Assembly (NCBI GenBank): GCA_903900265.1
Contig: CAIUMM010000077.1
Span: 27,242-91,241 of the forward strand
Direction: 5' to 3'
DNA length: 64,000 nt
Source of the DNA: an uncultured Pseudomonadota bacterium
Lineage (GTDB): Bacteria; Myxococcota_A; UBA796; SXON01
Within the stretch, counting starts at the first letter, position 1; the number at the start of each line of letters is the position of its first letter. The position numbers and the translations under genes are program-made. Of the stretch, positions 15,930-23,712 are shown in pieces. The notes below the pieces were generated by a model. The model saw nothing but the letters and a program-made list of their open reading frames with translations. It searched no databases and was not told the DNA's origin.

Positions 15930-17030
15930 GTGGTGATGTTCCTCGCACTCATTGGTTCTGTCCTCGCTGGTGACCTCCGTGTCGACATGCTCGACGTCGG
16001 CCAGGGAGACAGCATCCTGATTCGGACTCCGGCCAACAAGGTCATCCTCATCGATGCCGCCGAGTCCAAAGGCCACGTCAACGAGCAGCTGGTGCGCGAG
16101 GGCGTCGACCACCTCGACCTCGTGATCGCCACCCACCCGCACGCCGACCACATCGGCGGCATGCAAAAGGTGCTGCACGACTTCCCCGTCAAGCTCTACG
16201 TCGACAACGGGCTGCCCCACACCACGCAGACCTATGCCGGCGTGATGAGCGAGATCGAAACCAAAGCCATCGCCTACAAGACCGGCGTGAACGGCATGGT
16301 GTTCAACCTCGACGACGGCGCCAAGCTGGAGGTCCTGTTCCCCAACGGATCGGCGCTGACCGGGACACGCTCCGACCTGAACGCGAACTCGGTCGTGACG
16401 CGACTCACTCATGGCTCGGACTGTTTCTTGTTCGTAGGAGACAGCGAGGCGCCGACCGAACAAGGGCTGTTGAACGCCGGGCTCACCCAGTGCGATGTGT
16501 TGAAGGTCGCTCACCACGGCTCCCAGTACTCGTCCACCCCGTCGTTCCTGAACGCGGTGCAGCCGAAGATCGCGCTGATCAGCGTCGGCGTTGGAAACAG
16601 CTACCACCACCCCGGCCCGGACACCGTCGAGCGCATCCGCTCGATGGGCACCGCGATCTACCGCACCGATGAGAGCGGGCAGATCACCGTCACATCCACC
16701 GGACACGGCGTGAAGGTCACCACCGCGCACGCTCCGGTCGCGGTCCCCGGCACGCCCGCGCCCTGGTACCCTACCGGTACTGCTCCTGCTGGATCCTCGC
16801 CCGCCGCATCTGCGCCAGTCGCCGTACCTACGCCCCCACCCACCGGTACGGCTGCTGCAACCACGCCAGACCCGGCTTGCGCCTACGTCGCGTCGAAGAG
16901 CAGCGAGGTCTTCCACGAGAACTCCTGCGGGAACGGCGGCAAGATCGCGCCGGACAACAAGGTTTGCTACCCCACGCGTGAAGCCGCGGTCGCGTCCGGG
17001 CGTCGTCCGGCCGGCTGTTGCAAGCCTTGA
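15930..17030 (+). CDS. Secreted ComEC-like MBL-fold hydrolase with Ada-type Zn tail
   Basis: The 366-residue protein starts with a short signal peptide (MVMFLALIGSVLA). The metallo-beta-lactamase domain matches the C-terminal hydrolase domain of the DNA-uptake channel ComEC: DMLDVGQGDSILI, then THPHADHIGG (H69, H71, D73, H74), FVGDSEAP, and VLKVAHHGSQYS. A Pro/Ala/Thr linker (about 270-310) leads to a C-terminal Cys-containing segment (VFHENSC ... GRRPAGCCKP) that resembles the metal-binding domain of Ada. Start may be GTG at 15930 or ATG at 15936. It is followed by DUF3006 and HhH genes. Probably a secreted nuclease or phosphodiesterase. Confidence 0.83.
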   Translation: MVMFLALIGSVLAGDLRVDMLDVGQGDSILIRTPANKVILIDAAESKGHVNEQLVREGVDHLDLVIATHPHADHIGGMQKVLHDFPVKLYVDNGLPHTTQTYAGVMSEIETKAIAYKTGVNGMVFNLDDGAKLEVLFPNGSALTGTRSDLNANSVVTRLTHGSDCFLFVGDSEAPTEQGLLNAGLTQCDVLKVAHHGSQYSSTPSFLNAVQPKIALISVGVGNSYHHPGPDTVERIRSMGTAIYRTDESGQITVTSTGHGVKVTTAHAPVAVPGTPAPWYPTGTAPAGSSPAASAPVAVPTPPPTGTAAATTPDPACAYVASKSSEVFHENSCGNGGKIAPDNKVCYPTREAAVASGRRPAGCCKP

Positions 17031-17057
17031 ACCTTGCGATGCGAAGGAGAGCGACCG

Positions 17058-17288
17058 ATGCGTATCACCGTTGACCGGATTGAAGGCGATCGCGCGGTCT
17101 TGGAGTTCGCGATTGACAGCGGCGCCATCGAAACTGTGGCCATCCCGCTCGCTGCGCTCCCCAACGGCACCTTAGAAGGTGCTGCGCTGTCCTTTCACGC
17201 TGAGATGAGCGACACCTCGGAAGCAGAAGCGCGCCTCGCGCGTTTACGCAAGAAGACCGATCAAGGTCCAGGCACCTTTGATCTCTGA
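17058..17288 (+). CDS. DUF3006 domain protein
   Basis: A 76-residue protein with MRITVDRIEGDRAVLEF at the start, the mid-part PLAALPNGTLEGAAL, and a charged C-terminal helix (EAEARLARLRKK). This is the DUF3006 pattern, a small beta-barrel-like domain that is often found next to ComEC-type hydrolases in Firmicutes. The ATG at 17058 is chosen over an upstream ATG at 17034 because AAGGAGA lies just before it. It lies 27 bases after the hydrolase and 28 bases before the HhH gene, so the three probably form an operon. Function unknown. Confidence 0.85.
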   Translation: MRITVDRIEGDRAVLEFAIDSGAIETVAIPLAALPNGTLEGAALSFHAEMSDTSEAEARLARLRKKTDQGPGTFDL

Positions 17289-17316
17289 ACGTAGCCCCCG
17301 GAATTCTGGAGCCCCC

Positions 17317-17871
17317 ATGCGCGCCTTTCTCCTCGTTTTGTTGTCCATCGCGTTTGCCGCCCAAGCCTGGGCCGCCGGAATTGACCTCAACACCGCCGAC
17401 GCCAGCGCGCTCGAGACCCTGCCGGGCATCGGCGCGAGCAAGGCGGCCGCGATCATCCAGTACCGCACCGACCACGGCCCCTTCAAGACCGTCGACGAGC
17501 TCGACAACGTCTCGGGGATCGGCCCGAGCACGCTCGCCAGCGTACGCGATCTGGTCACCATCGGGCCCGCAACCGGCAAGCCCGACGCGAGCTCCACCAA
17601 GCCAGCTGCCGCTCCGGCCGCAACCACCGCAGCAGCAGCTCCGGCTGCCGCGTCCACCTCAACTTCCGCAGAGGGCTGCCCGGTCAACATCAACACCGCC
17701 GACACCAGCGGCCTGATGAACCTGCCCGGCATCGGCGAGTCCAAGGCCACCGCCATCCTCCAATACCGCACCGACCACGGCGCCTTTGCAAGCTGCAGCG
17801 CCCTCGATGACGTGTCGGGCATCGGCCCGGCTACGATCACCGCGATCGGCGACTGCTGCAAGGTCAAGTAG
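17317..17871 (+). CDS. Secreted double helix-hairpin-helix protein (ComEA-like)
   Basis: The 184-residue protein has a signal peptide (cleaved near AQAWA) and two ComEA-type HhH DNA-binding domains at about 21-68 and 126-178. Each begins with an INxNTAD-like motif (DLNTADASALETLPGIG; NINTADTSGLMNLPGIG) and contains AxxIIxYRTDHGxF. An Ala/Pro/Thr linker joins them. Standard ComEA has one such domain and, in Gram-positives, a membrane anchor; in Gram-negatives a single periplasmic domain pulls incoming DNA. Two domains could bind DNA more tightly or bridge two duplexes. Start has TCTGGAG upstream. Confidence 0.88.
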   Translation: MRAFLLVLLSIAFAAQAWAAGIDLNTADASALETLPGIGASKAAAIIQYRTDHGPFKTVDELDNVSGIGPSTLASVRDLVTIGPATGKPDASSTKPAAAPAATTAAAAPAAASTSTSAEGCPVNINTADTSGLMNLPGIGESKATAILQYRTDHGAFASCSALDDVSGIGPATITAIGDCCKVK

Positions 17872-17903
17872 GCGCTACGCTGGCCCGGAGGCGCTACGCC
17901 TAC
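17871..17903. repeat. Short direct/inverted repeat between convergent genes
   Basis: GGCGCTACGC is present twice (17871-17880 and 17890-17899); GTAGGCG (17868-17874) can also pair with CGCCTAC (17897-17903). There is no T-run, so a terminator role is uncertain. A related GCGCTACC repeat lies at another convergent junction at 14071. Confidence 0.6.
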
Positions 17904-18670
17904 CCGGGCAACTGCAGCTGCGCGAATCCAAACTTCACCTTCAAGGTCATCTCTTCGTCGCTGATGTCGAGCGCGACGTCTTCGACGCCCATCTTGATCT
18001 TCAGCGGGCCGCCCGCCGGAGAGACCATCTCTTCGATCTGGTCTTTCTTCAAGATCGGGACCGGATTGACCTTGGGCGTCTGCTGAGCGAGCAAATATTC
18101 CGCAGCGCGATTGAGCAGCTGCAGGATGACGTGCTCGCCGAAGTTGACAGTGACGCCCTCTAAGGTGCCGACCAGCGCGCGCTTCTCGGTGTCGTAGTGG
18201 ATGTCGGCGAGCGCAGCCTCCGCGCCGATGCGCTTCTCGAGGACGAAGGGAAACTCAATGTTCTCCCGAAGCAGGTACACCTTGCCAGTCGCGACCACTT
18301 TTACGTGGGCTTCGACGCCGAAGCGCTGCTGCGCGTATTTGAAGTCCGATCCGTCGCGGTCTACCTCTACCTTCCAGTCGCCGTTGACCCGAACGAGCTC
18401 GTTGACGACCTGGTAGACCTGCTCGCGACGGTTTTGCCACACATTCCCAGCGATCACCCTGCCACGTTGCAGCACCTCGGGCACCTGCCGATCGGCGAGC
18501 AGACCTTTGACCTTCTCGCGTACTTCCAGCTGCTTCAGCCCAGCCCGCACGTTTTCCACGAGGTCGAAGCTGCCATCCGACACCTTGTAGGGCAAGCCGA
18601 CCGAGAAGAGGTCGCGCCAAAGCGCCTTGCCGATGGTGAACTTCAGGTGGTAGCCGTCACTGTTGGCCAT
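17900..18670 (-). CDS. Conserved-looking protein of unknown function
   Basis: This 256-residue protein has no signal peptide or membrane segment. Its sequence alternates Val/Leu-rich strands with charged helices (for example VREKVKGLLADRQVPEVLQ, then many VEVDRDG and VKVVATGKVYLL strands), and it looks like a beta-rich cytoplasmic or peripheral protein. I do not recognise the family. It lies 57 bases downstream of the signal-peptidase-like gene on the same strand, so it may be the last gene of that transcription unit. Start ATG 18670 has GAGGA seven bases before. Confidence 0.65.
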   Translation of the reverse strand: MANSDGYHLKFTIGKALWRDLFSVGLPYKVSDGSFDLVENVRAGLKQLEVREKVKGLLADRQVPEVLQRGRVIAGNVWQNRREQVYQVVNELVRVNGDWKVEVDRDGSDFKYAQQRFGVEAHVKVVATGKVYLLRENIEFPFVLEKRIGAEAALADIHYDTEKRALVGTLEGVTVNFGEHVILQLLNRAAEYLLAQQTPKVNPVPILKKDQIEEMVSPAGGPLKIKMGVEDVALDISDEEMTLKVKFGFAQLQLPG

Positions 18671-18727
18671 GCAATCCTCGCGGGTGGAGGGACACCTTAT
18701 ACCGAACGAGACCGAAGCGGCGTCCGA

Positions 18728-19282
18728 TCACGGCGACACGTCAAACCAACCCCGCCAACGATTTCGCGGAGGCCCCACACGCAACACAACAGTGCCCCGA
18801 AGCGCCGGTAGCGGCACCGGTCCCCACCATCGAGAATCGATGGCGATGTCCCGATTATCCGCCCCCAACCACGCGCTCTCATCGGGAACGCCCATCTCAT
18901 CCATCTCCCAGTTGATGTTCCGCACGAGGTGGCGCGTCAGGTGATCCGCCTCTTTGATCACCGAATACCCGTTGTCATCCAGCCCCATGTCCAGCAGCTG
19001 TGGAGCCTGCTCGGTCACAAAAGATCCCCCGGCGTACCGGACCGCTCCGCCGATGGCCTCCACGCGACGCAACGTCCAAACGGTAGGATCCAAGGGATCG
19101 ATCACCGCCACGACGTCGTCCACCTTGGCTGGCGTGGGGAGGATGAACACCAGATCTCCCGGCAACAACGACGGCGCCATGCCGTCGTCGGGCACAAACG
19201 CTGCGCGGCTCCCAACGCCAACGAACAACGCGACGATAAACGCCACGCCTATCCAGACCCGGGAGCGACGAAACAACGCCAT
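18728..19282 (-). CDS. Signal peptidase I-like protein lacking catalytic Ser and Lys
   Basis: A 184-residue protein with one N-terminal membrane helix and the overall S26 layout. Box B, normally SGSMxPT, reads PDDGMAPSLLPGD, so the catalytic serine is glycine. The general-base lysine segment (IKRAVG in E. coli LepB) reads TLRRVEAIGG, so lysine is arginine. Box E is well kept: GADNRDIAIDSRWWGPV. It is thus probably not an active peptidase, but a pseudoenzyme or a scaffold. It starts 2 bases after the FG-GAP lipoprotein gene. The ATG at 19282 is used; an upstream extension runs into that gene. Confidence 0.82.
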   Translation of the reverse strand: MALFRRSRVWIGVAFIVALFVGVGSRAAFVPDDGMAPSLLPGDLVFILPTPAKVDDVVAVIDPLDPTVWTLRRVEAIGGAVRYAGGSFVTEQAPQLLDMGLDDNGYSVIKEADHLTRHLVRNINWEMDEMGVPDESAWLGADNRDIAIDSRWWGPVPLPALRGTVVLRVGPPRNRWRGWFDVSP

Positions 19283-19284
19283 GT

Positions 19285-21207
19285 TTAGGGGCACAGCTCC
19301 CCGTCGTACAGGTATCCGTTGTCGTCTTCCACGCACTCCGGTACGCGACCGAGGCCGGATCCATCATCGTCAACCGAGAGCCACAGCGCATCCACGCCGA
19401 CCAGATCCTCTGTGGAAACGTCAAAAGACAAGCCTACACTGGTACGCCCCGACGGGATGGGCTCCGCGATGGTTTGGGTGCCTACCAGCACATCCCCCTC
19501 CGACGAGCGCCCGTACAGCGCGACGACAACGCCCGCCGCGACTTCGTTCTCGCCGGTGTTCATCGCCCGAGCGACGACCCTCAGCACGCCCACATCGCAG
19601 TCATCAGGGCAAACCCCGAGGATCTCGCCTTGGAGCTCAGCGCCCAGCGACGCGCCGGGAATGACCGACGACGCCGAGTGAAACGAGTTGTATACGGTAA
19701 AGTTGGGCGCCGCGCCTACCGGCACCGAAAGGTCGTCTTCGATGTTGGTGATCGTGTAGTCGTGCTGGTTCCAGACCCCGCGCGCCGGGGCCCAGGAGTT
19801 GGTCGCATCCCCGTAGATGGAGATGCCCGACGAAAATGCATCGTGCACGACGACAATCTCTGCGTGGCCGTCGTTGTCGACGTCGGCGATCACCGGGTAA
19901 TCGTACATGGTCGCCGAAGCGTGCTCAAAAGACTGGAACTTGATGACGCCGTCCGCGCCGTTGTACGCGACCATCTCGATCTCGTCGATGTAGACGACCT
20001 CGGGCACCCCATCCGCGTCAAAGTCGAAGATGCTCGCGCCGGTCGCGCCGCTCTCGTCGTGCACGCTCGCTTCCCAGAGGATCGAGCCGTCTTCGCTGTT
20101 CAGCGCCCACAGCACATCCCCGCCCGCGACGATGATCTCGGCACGTCCATCGCCGTCAATGTCCCCGACGGCCGGAATCGGAAAGATGTTCGCGCTGGGG
20201 TTGGTGAGCGGCCCCCACATCGAAGCGCCGTTGGTCTGGTAGGCTTGGATGGTGTTGCCGGAGACGCGCACAAACTCGCCTTCGGGGTCGCTGTCAAAGT
20301 TCCCCACCGCGATCGCGCCTTCGCTCGCGCCGCTGATCCGCCCGACGACGTTCGCGTCCGCGTCGTACATCACGTTTCCGGCGATCACCTCTTGCTGCCC
20401 GTCGAGGTCGATGTCGACCACCGCAGGTTGGGCGCCCTCGCCGTAGATCCCAAAACCGGTGTAGGCCGGACAGCCTCGGCCATAGGCTCCAACGGCGCGC
20501 GTGCTCAAGTCGCTGTTCAAGATGGCTCGACCGGCAATGACCTCGGGCGAACCATCCTGATCCAGATCCGATACCGTCACGCCTGTCGCGTAGTCGAAGG
20601 AGTCGTCATCAAACAGCTCGGACTCGGCGATCTCCAAGCCGGTCGAAGAGTACGCGACGACCGAGTAGACCCCGGCGCCGAAGGTCCACAGCTCGCTCGC
20701 ATACTCCCGGACGACGTAGACCTCCGGGGATCCGTCCTCGTCGACGTCGGCGATCGCCGGAGCAGCACCGTAGCCGGTGTCCGCGCCCGAGGTGCGCCAC
20801 AGCATCCCCGATCCATCCCCGTGATACGCCGCCAATTCGCCCGCGCCAGACAGCCCGTCCTTCCAGTTCACGACGATCTCGGGGACACCGTCCCCGTCGA
20901 GGTCCCCGACCACCGGCAAGGCGTCGCTGCGCTCTCCCGGGACGTCCCACTCGACGATGGGCGTGAAGCCGCCGACCTCGTACGGGCAAGCGTCCCCCAA
21001 AGCGACATCTACAGCCGCCACGCTGCCGTCGGCGCACGCGTCATCCGAATTCCAATCCGGATCCGAGCTGTCGCGGCTGCCGTCTCCCGACCCCGGTCCA
21101 GAATCCTGCCCTTTGATCCCGTAGTCCTGACAGCCCGCGAGCGACAAGCCCGCGAGCGACAAGCCCGCCAACAAGCAGACAGAGGACGTTGAGACGGGCG
21201 ACGGCAT
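19285..21207 (-). CDS. FG-GAP/VCBS repeat lipoprotein
   Basis: The 640-residue protein has a signal peptide with tandem AGLSL units and lipobox LAGC (Cys26), then a Ser/Asp/Gly-rich linker. From about residue 85 there are at least seven VCBS/FG-GAP units with Asp-rich loops, such as GDLDGDGVPEIVV, ADVDEDGSPEVYV, GDIDGDGRAEIIV, FDFDADGVPEVVY, and ADVDNDGHAEIVV. These bind calcium and build an integrin-alpha-like propeller. A CARDB-like domain (about 530-620, GENEVAAGVVVALYG) follows. It is probably surface exposed. It is co-directional with the signal-peptidase-like gene, 2 bases away. Confidence 0.88.
   Translation of the reverse strand: MPSPVSTSSVCLLAGLSLAGLSLAGCQDYGIKGQDSGPGSGDGSRDSSDPDWNSDDACADGSVAAVDVALGDACPYEVGGFTPIVEWDVPGERSDALPVVGDLDGDGVPEIVVNWKDGLSGAGELAAYHGDGSGMLWRTSGADTGYGAAPAIADVDEDGSPEVYVVREYASELWTFGAGVYSVVAYSSTGLEIAESELFDDDSFDYATGVTVSDLDQDGSPEVIAGRAILNSDLSTRAVGAYGRGCPAYTGFGIYGEGAQPAVVDIDLDGQQEVIAGNVMYDADANVVGRISGASEGAIAVGNFDSDPEGEFVRVSGNTIQAYQTNGASMWGPLTNPSANIFPIPAVGDIDGDGRAEIIVAGGDVLWALNSEDGSILWEASVHDESGATGASIFDFDADGVPEVVYIDEIEMVAYNGADGVIKFQSFEHASATMYDYPVIADVDNDGHAEIVVVHDAFSSGISIYGDATNSWAPARGVWNQHDYTITNIEDDLSVPVGAAPNFTVYNSFHSASSVIPGASLGAELQGEILGVCPDDCDVGVLRVVARAMNTGENEVAAGVVVALYGRSSEGDVLVGTQTIAEPIPSGRTSVGLSFDVSTEDLVGVDALWLSVDDDGSGLGRVPECVEDDNGYLYDGELCP
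21134..21163 (-). repeat. 15-bp tandem duplication in a signal peptide
   Basis: CCCGCGAGCGACAAG is present twice (21134-21148, 21149-21163 on the plus strand), encoding AGLSLAGLSL on the minus strand in the hydrophobic core of the FG-GAP lipoprotein signal peptide. Confidence 0.95.
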
Positions 21208-21248
21208 GGGGCTCCTCGACGAGACGCGGGATGATCCGCGTCGTTACC

Positions 21249-22319
21249 CTAACGTGCCGCCATCACCACCACATGAACCCCGCCAGCCTCGGTGGCCATC
21301 GCGACGCCTACCGACCGATAGTCCGAGGCGAACACCGCGCGCTGGTCCGGCGACCACCACATCTGTTCGATACAATCGAGCAGCGTCGCCGCCCGGCACT
21401 CACTGCCGTCGCCTCCCTCCATAAACCCCGCGCGACGCAACAGCGCGGCGGCGGGTGCGGCTGCCGCGCCCCCCGCGTTCGCCGCCTGCGCTTCTCGCAA
21501 GCGCACGCGGGCGACCGAGTCCACGCCAGAGTCGCGCTGCGGCGCCTCCCGCCCGTACCATTTCCAAACCCCCGCGACCGCGTTGAACGTCGCTTCTTCT
21601 GGGTCCTTCCCGGTCAACACGGACAACAGCGGCGACACCTCCGGCATGGGCTGGCCGACGTACACCGGCAAGTTGGCGATCACGCCGTCCGCGCCGCGCG
21701 CCTGAAGCAACCATTCGCCCGCGCGGTTGAACACGAGGGTCTCCCCCACATCGAAGACCGAGCCATCCGGGCTCCCCGCTCGCCATTGGTGTAAACCGAG
21801 GCGCACCGCATCGCCGACCTGCGCCTCGCGCGGAATCGGCGGCAGAGCGGCCCCGCTGCGTCCATGCAACAACACCCAGATGTCGTCGTCCGGACCGCGA
21901 GCTCGCACCAAACCGATGTCCCCCGTTGCCGGAACCACCAGCTGTGGGAGCGCGTCGTGCGCCGTATGGACGATCTCCATGCGCTCCACCGGGTACGGGT
22001 ACCCCGCACGAACGGCTGCCCAGCGCGCCGCCAGCAAATCGGTGCTCTCGCGCGCAGCGATCTTCAGCGCCAGCGCTGTGGCAGCGCCCGACAACACCTC
22101 TTCCCAAGGACGCGCCCCGATCAGCTGCTTGACCAACGGATCGACCGGCGTGCCTACGTGATGGACGTAAAGATCCGCGACCGGCGCCGGAAGATGCGGA
22201 GCCGCGCCCGGATCGACCACCGCCACCGGGGGCGCCGGATGTACGCATCCGCTTGCCACGCCAGCCAGCGAGACCGTCACCAAAGCAGCGAGCGAAGACC
22301 GAATCAAAGTTGAGTACAT
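21249..22319 (-). CDS. Predicted lipoprotein, possibly CAP-like at its C-terminus
   Basis: The 356-residue protein has a signal peptide with lipobox ASGC (Cys25). The remainder is unfamiliar. The last 100 residues (from about 260) contain WWSPDQRAVFASDYRSVGVAMA, which recalls the SPxHRxxLL...VGVG region of CAP/SCP domains, but the central histidines are not evident, so this is only a hint. I take the ATG at 22319, since the longer ORF to 22751 overlaps a gene on the other strand and lacks a signal peptide. It lies 41 bases upstream of the FG-GAP lipoprotein start and may lead that operon. Confidence 0.65.
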   Translation of the reverse strand: MYSTLIRSSLAALVTVSLAGVASGCVHPAPPVAVVDPGAAPHLPAPVADLYVHHVGTPVDPLVKQLIGARPWEEVLSGAATALALKIAARESTDLLAARWAAVRAGYPYPVERMEIVHTAHDALPQLVVPATGDIGLVRARGPDDDIWVLLHGRSGAALPPIPREAQVGDAVRLGLHQWRAGSPDGSVFDVGETLVFNRAGEWLLQARGADGVIANLPVYVGQPMPEVSPLLSVLTGKDPEEATFNAVAGVWKWYGREAPQRDSGVDSVARVRLREAQAANAGGAAAAPAAALLRRAGFMEGGDGSECRAATLLDCIEQMWWSPDQRAVFASDYRSVGVAMATEAGGVHVVVMAAR

Positions 22320-22427
22320 GACCGCACCGTTTGGGCCTGCGTACTCCGCAGCGACAGATCCTGCCGGTGAGAGTTTGTCTCGAATGCGTGCTGGAGATAG
22401 CTCTGTGCTCCCCTCTCTGGAGCCTCC

Positions 22428-22700
22428 ATGGCCGATATCGACATCCTCCACGCCCACCTGAACGCCGGACGCATCCAGACCCTCGAGGTGCGGTTCAAGA
22501 ACGCCGAAGCGCGCACCGTCACCCGAGAGACGGCCCTGAGCTGGGCCCGGGAGGGGCACTCCCTGATCCCCATCGCGGGTCACGGCCACCACGTCACCCG
22601 TGGTCATGCGCTCTCGGCCATCGAAGTCGGCGAAGAGGTGTTCCTTCGCACCGACACACGCGCTGACGCAAACGATTGTGTTGACTTCCCCGGCCATTAG
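22428..22700 (+). CDS. Small hypothetical protein
   Basis: A 90-residue, His-rich protein (HGHHVTRGH near 51-59) without signal peptide or membrane segment. It begins after TCTGGAG, as many genes here do, which supports translation. The beta-rich pattern (IQTLEVRFKNAEARTVTRE) suggests a small barrel or SH3-like domain. It is alone on the plus strand between two minus-strand operons. I recognise no family. Confidence 0.6.
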   Translation: MADIDILHAHLNAGRIQTLEVRFKNAEARTVTRETALSWAREGHSLIPIAGHGHHVTRGHALSAIEVGEEVFLRTDTRADANDCVDFPGH

Positions 22701-22719
22701 ACCGGGAGAAGCGTGAAGG

Positions 22720-23712
22720 TCAGGGCTTGACCCACTTCCGCCACCGATCATCCTCGGCGTGATCGGTGAACAGCGGGTGGTCGTCTACCGTGTTTCGCTG
22801 CCGACAATGCGCGAGCCATCCGCCATACTCGGCGGGTGATGCTTGGATGCGCGCCTCGGCGTAGCGCAGCACCTGCATGTCTGCGTCCGGCGCCCGGGGA
22901 TCAATACCCGGTCCGATCGTACACACCGCCGGCCCCTCGTCCGGCACAGTGTTGTAGCAGGGAACAAGCATCGCCCCCGTGGACGCGGCGAGCCGCCACG
23001 CGCCGGGGTTGAGCAGCGCCTGACGCCCAAGGAACGTATACGGCTGCCACTTACTGCCGATGCGCCCGTCAAAAGCAATCCCCACCAGCTCATTCCGGGC
23101 GAGCGTACGGTAGAGCTCACGGGCAGGCTTGGAGAGCGACAGGAACGTGCCCCCCGTCGCGTCTTCATCCTGCTCCCGCGCCTCGCGCACCGCCTGTCGC
23201 CAGCGATTGTGTCCGAGCAGCTCCGGATGGGCCTCTGCCACGCCGACCGGAGCGAGCCCGCGCGCCGCATATTGCGTGTAGGGGTACCCGTTCTTCACCA
23301 GCCACGCCAGCATCAGCATCACCGCGCCAGCGTGCGGGTACACCCAGACCACGCCTTTGCCTTGCGCGAGCGCCGCGTCGAGGTGCTCCACGCCCTCGAC
23401 GCGTACAAAGGGTTCGAGGGTGGACTTGGAAAAGCGCCCCAGCGCCAGCTCGGTCACCGCGACCCGGTACTGCACGCGCAGCGCCCGGTCGACCTGTGGC
23501 TCCAAGCCACACCGGAGGAGCTCATCGCTCATGCGCTCCCAACCGCCGCGCCACAACCGAGGCGCAGCCCCATCCAGCGCGTGCAGCGCGCGAAAGCGCT
23601 CCGGGTGCCCAGGATCCAGCAAGCGCCGAAGCTGCACGTAAAACGCAAAACGGGTGACATCGGCAGCTACGCCAGGAAGCTGCGAAAGCTGCGACCGGCC
23701 TTCGCCCCTCAT
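22720..23712 (-). CDS. LpxL/HtrB-like acyltransferase, divergent active site
   Basis: A 330-residue protein resembling late acyltransferases of lipid A synthesis: GVVWVYPHAGAVMLMLAWL at the site of the H-x4-D/E motif, then VGIAFDGRIGSKWQPYTFLG, and LAASTGAMLVPCY. The acidic residue five positions after the histidine is Met here, so catalysis by the standard dyad is doubtful. The N-terminal membrane helix typical of LpxL is also not obvious. The ATG at 23712 overlaps the preceding TGA as ATGA, linking it to the molybdenum enzyme operon, an odd combination. Confidence 0.72.
   Translation of the reverse strand: MRGEGRSQLSQLPGVAADVTRFAFYVQLRRLLDPGHPERFRALHALDGAAPRLWRGGWERMSDELLRCGLEPQVDRALRVQYRVAVTELALGRFSKSTLEPFVRVEGVEHLDAALAQGKGVVWVYPHAGAVMLMLAWLVKNGYPYTQYAARGLAPVGVAEAHPELLGHNRWRQAVREAREQDEDATGGTFLSLSKPARELYRTLARNELVGIAFDGRIGSKWQPYTFLGRQALLNPGAWRLAASTGAMLVPCYNTVPDEGPAVCTIGPGIDPRAPDADMQVLRYAEARIQASPAEYGGWLAHCRQRNTVDDHPLFTDHAEDDRWRKWVKP

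Noticed and set aside
19474..21192. Plus-strand open frame of 572 codons opposite the FG-GAP lipoprotein
   Set aside because: Val/Asp/Arg-rich antisense of the FG-GAP repeats; the minus-strand gene has signal peptide and repeats.
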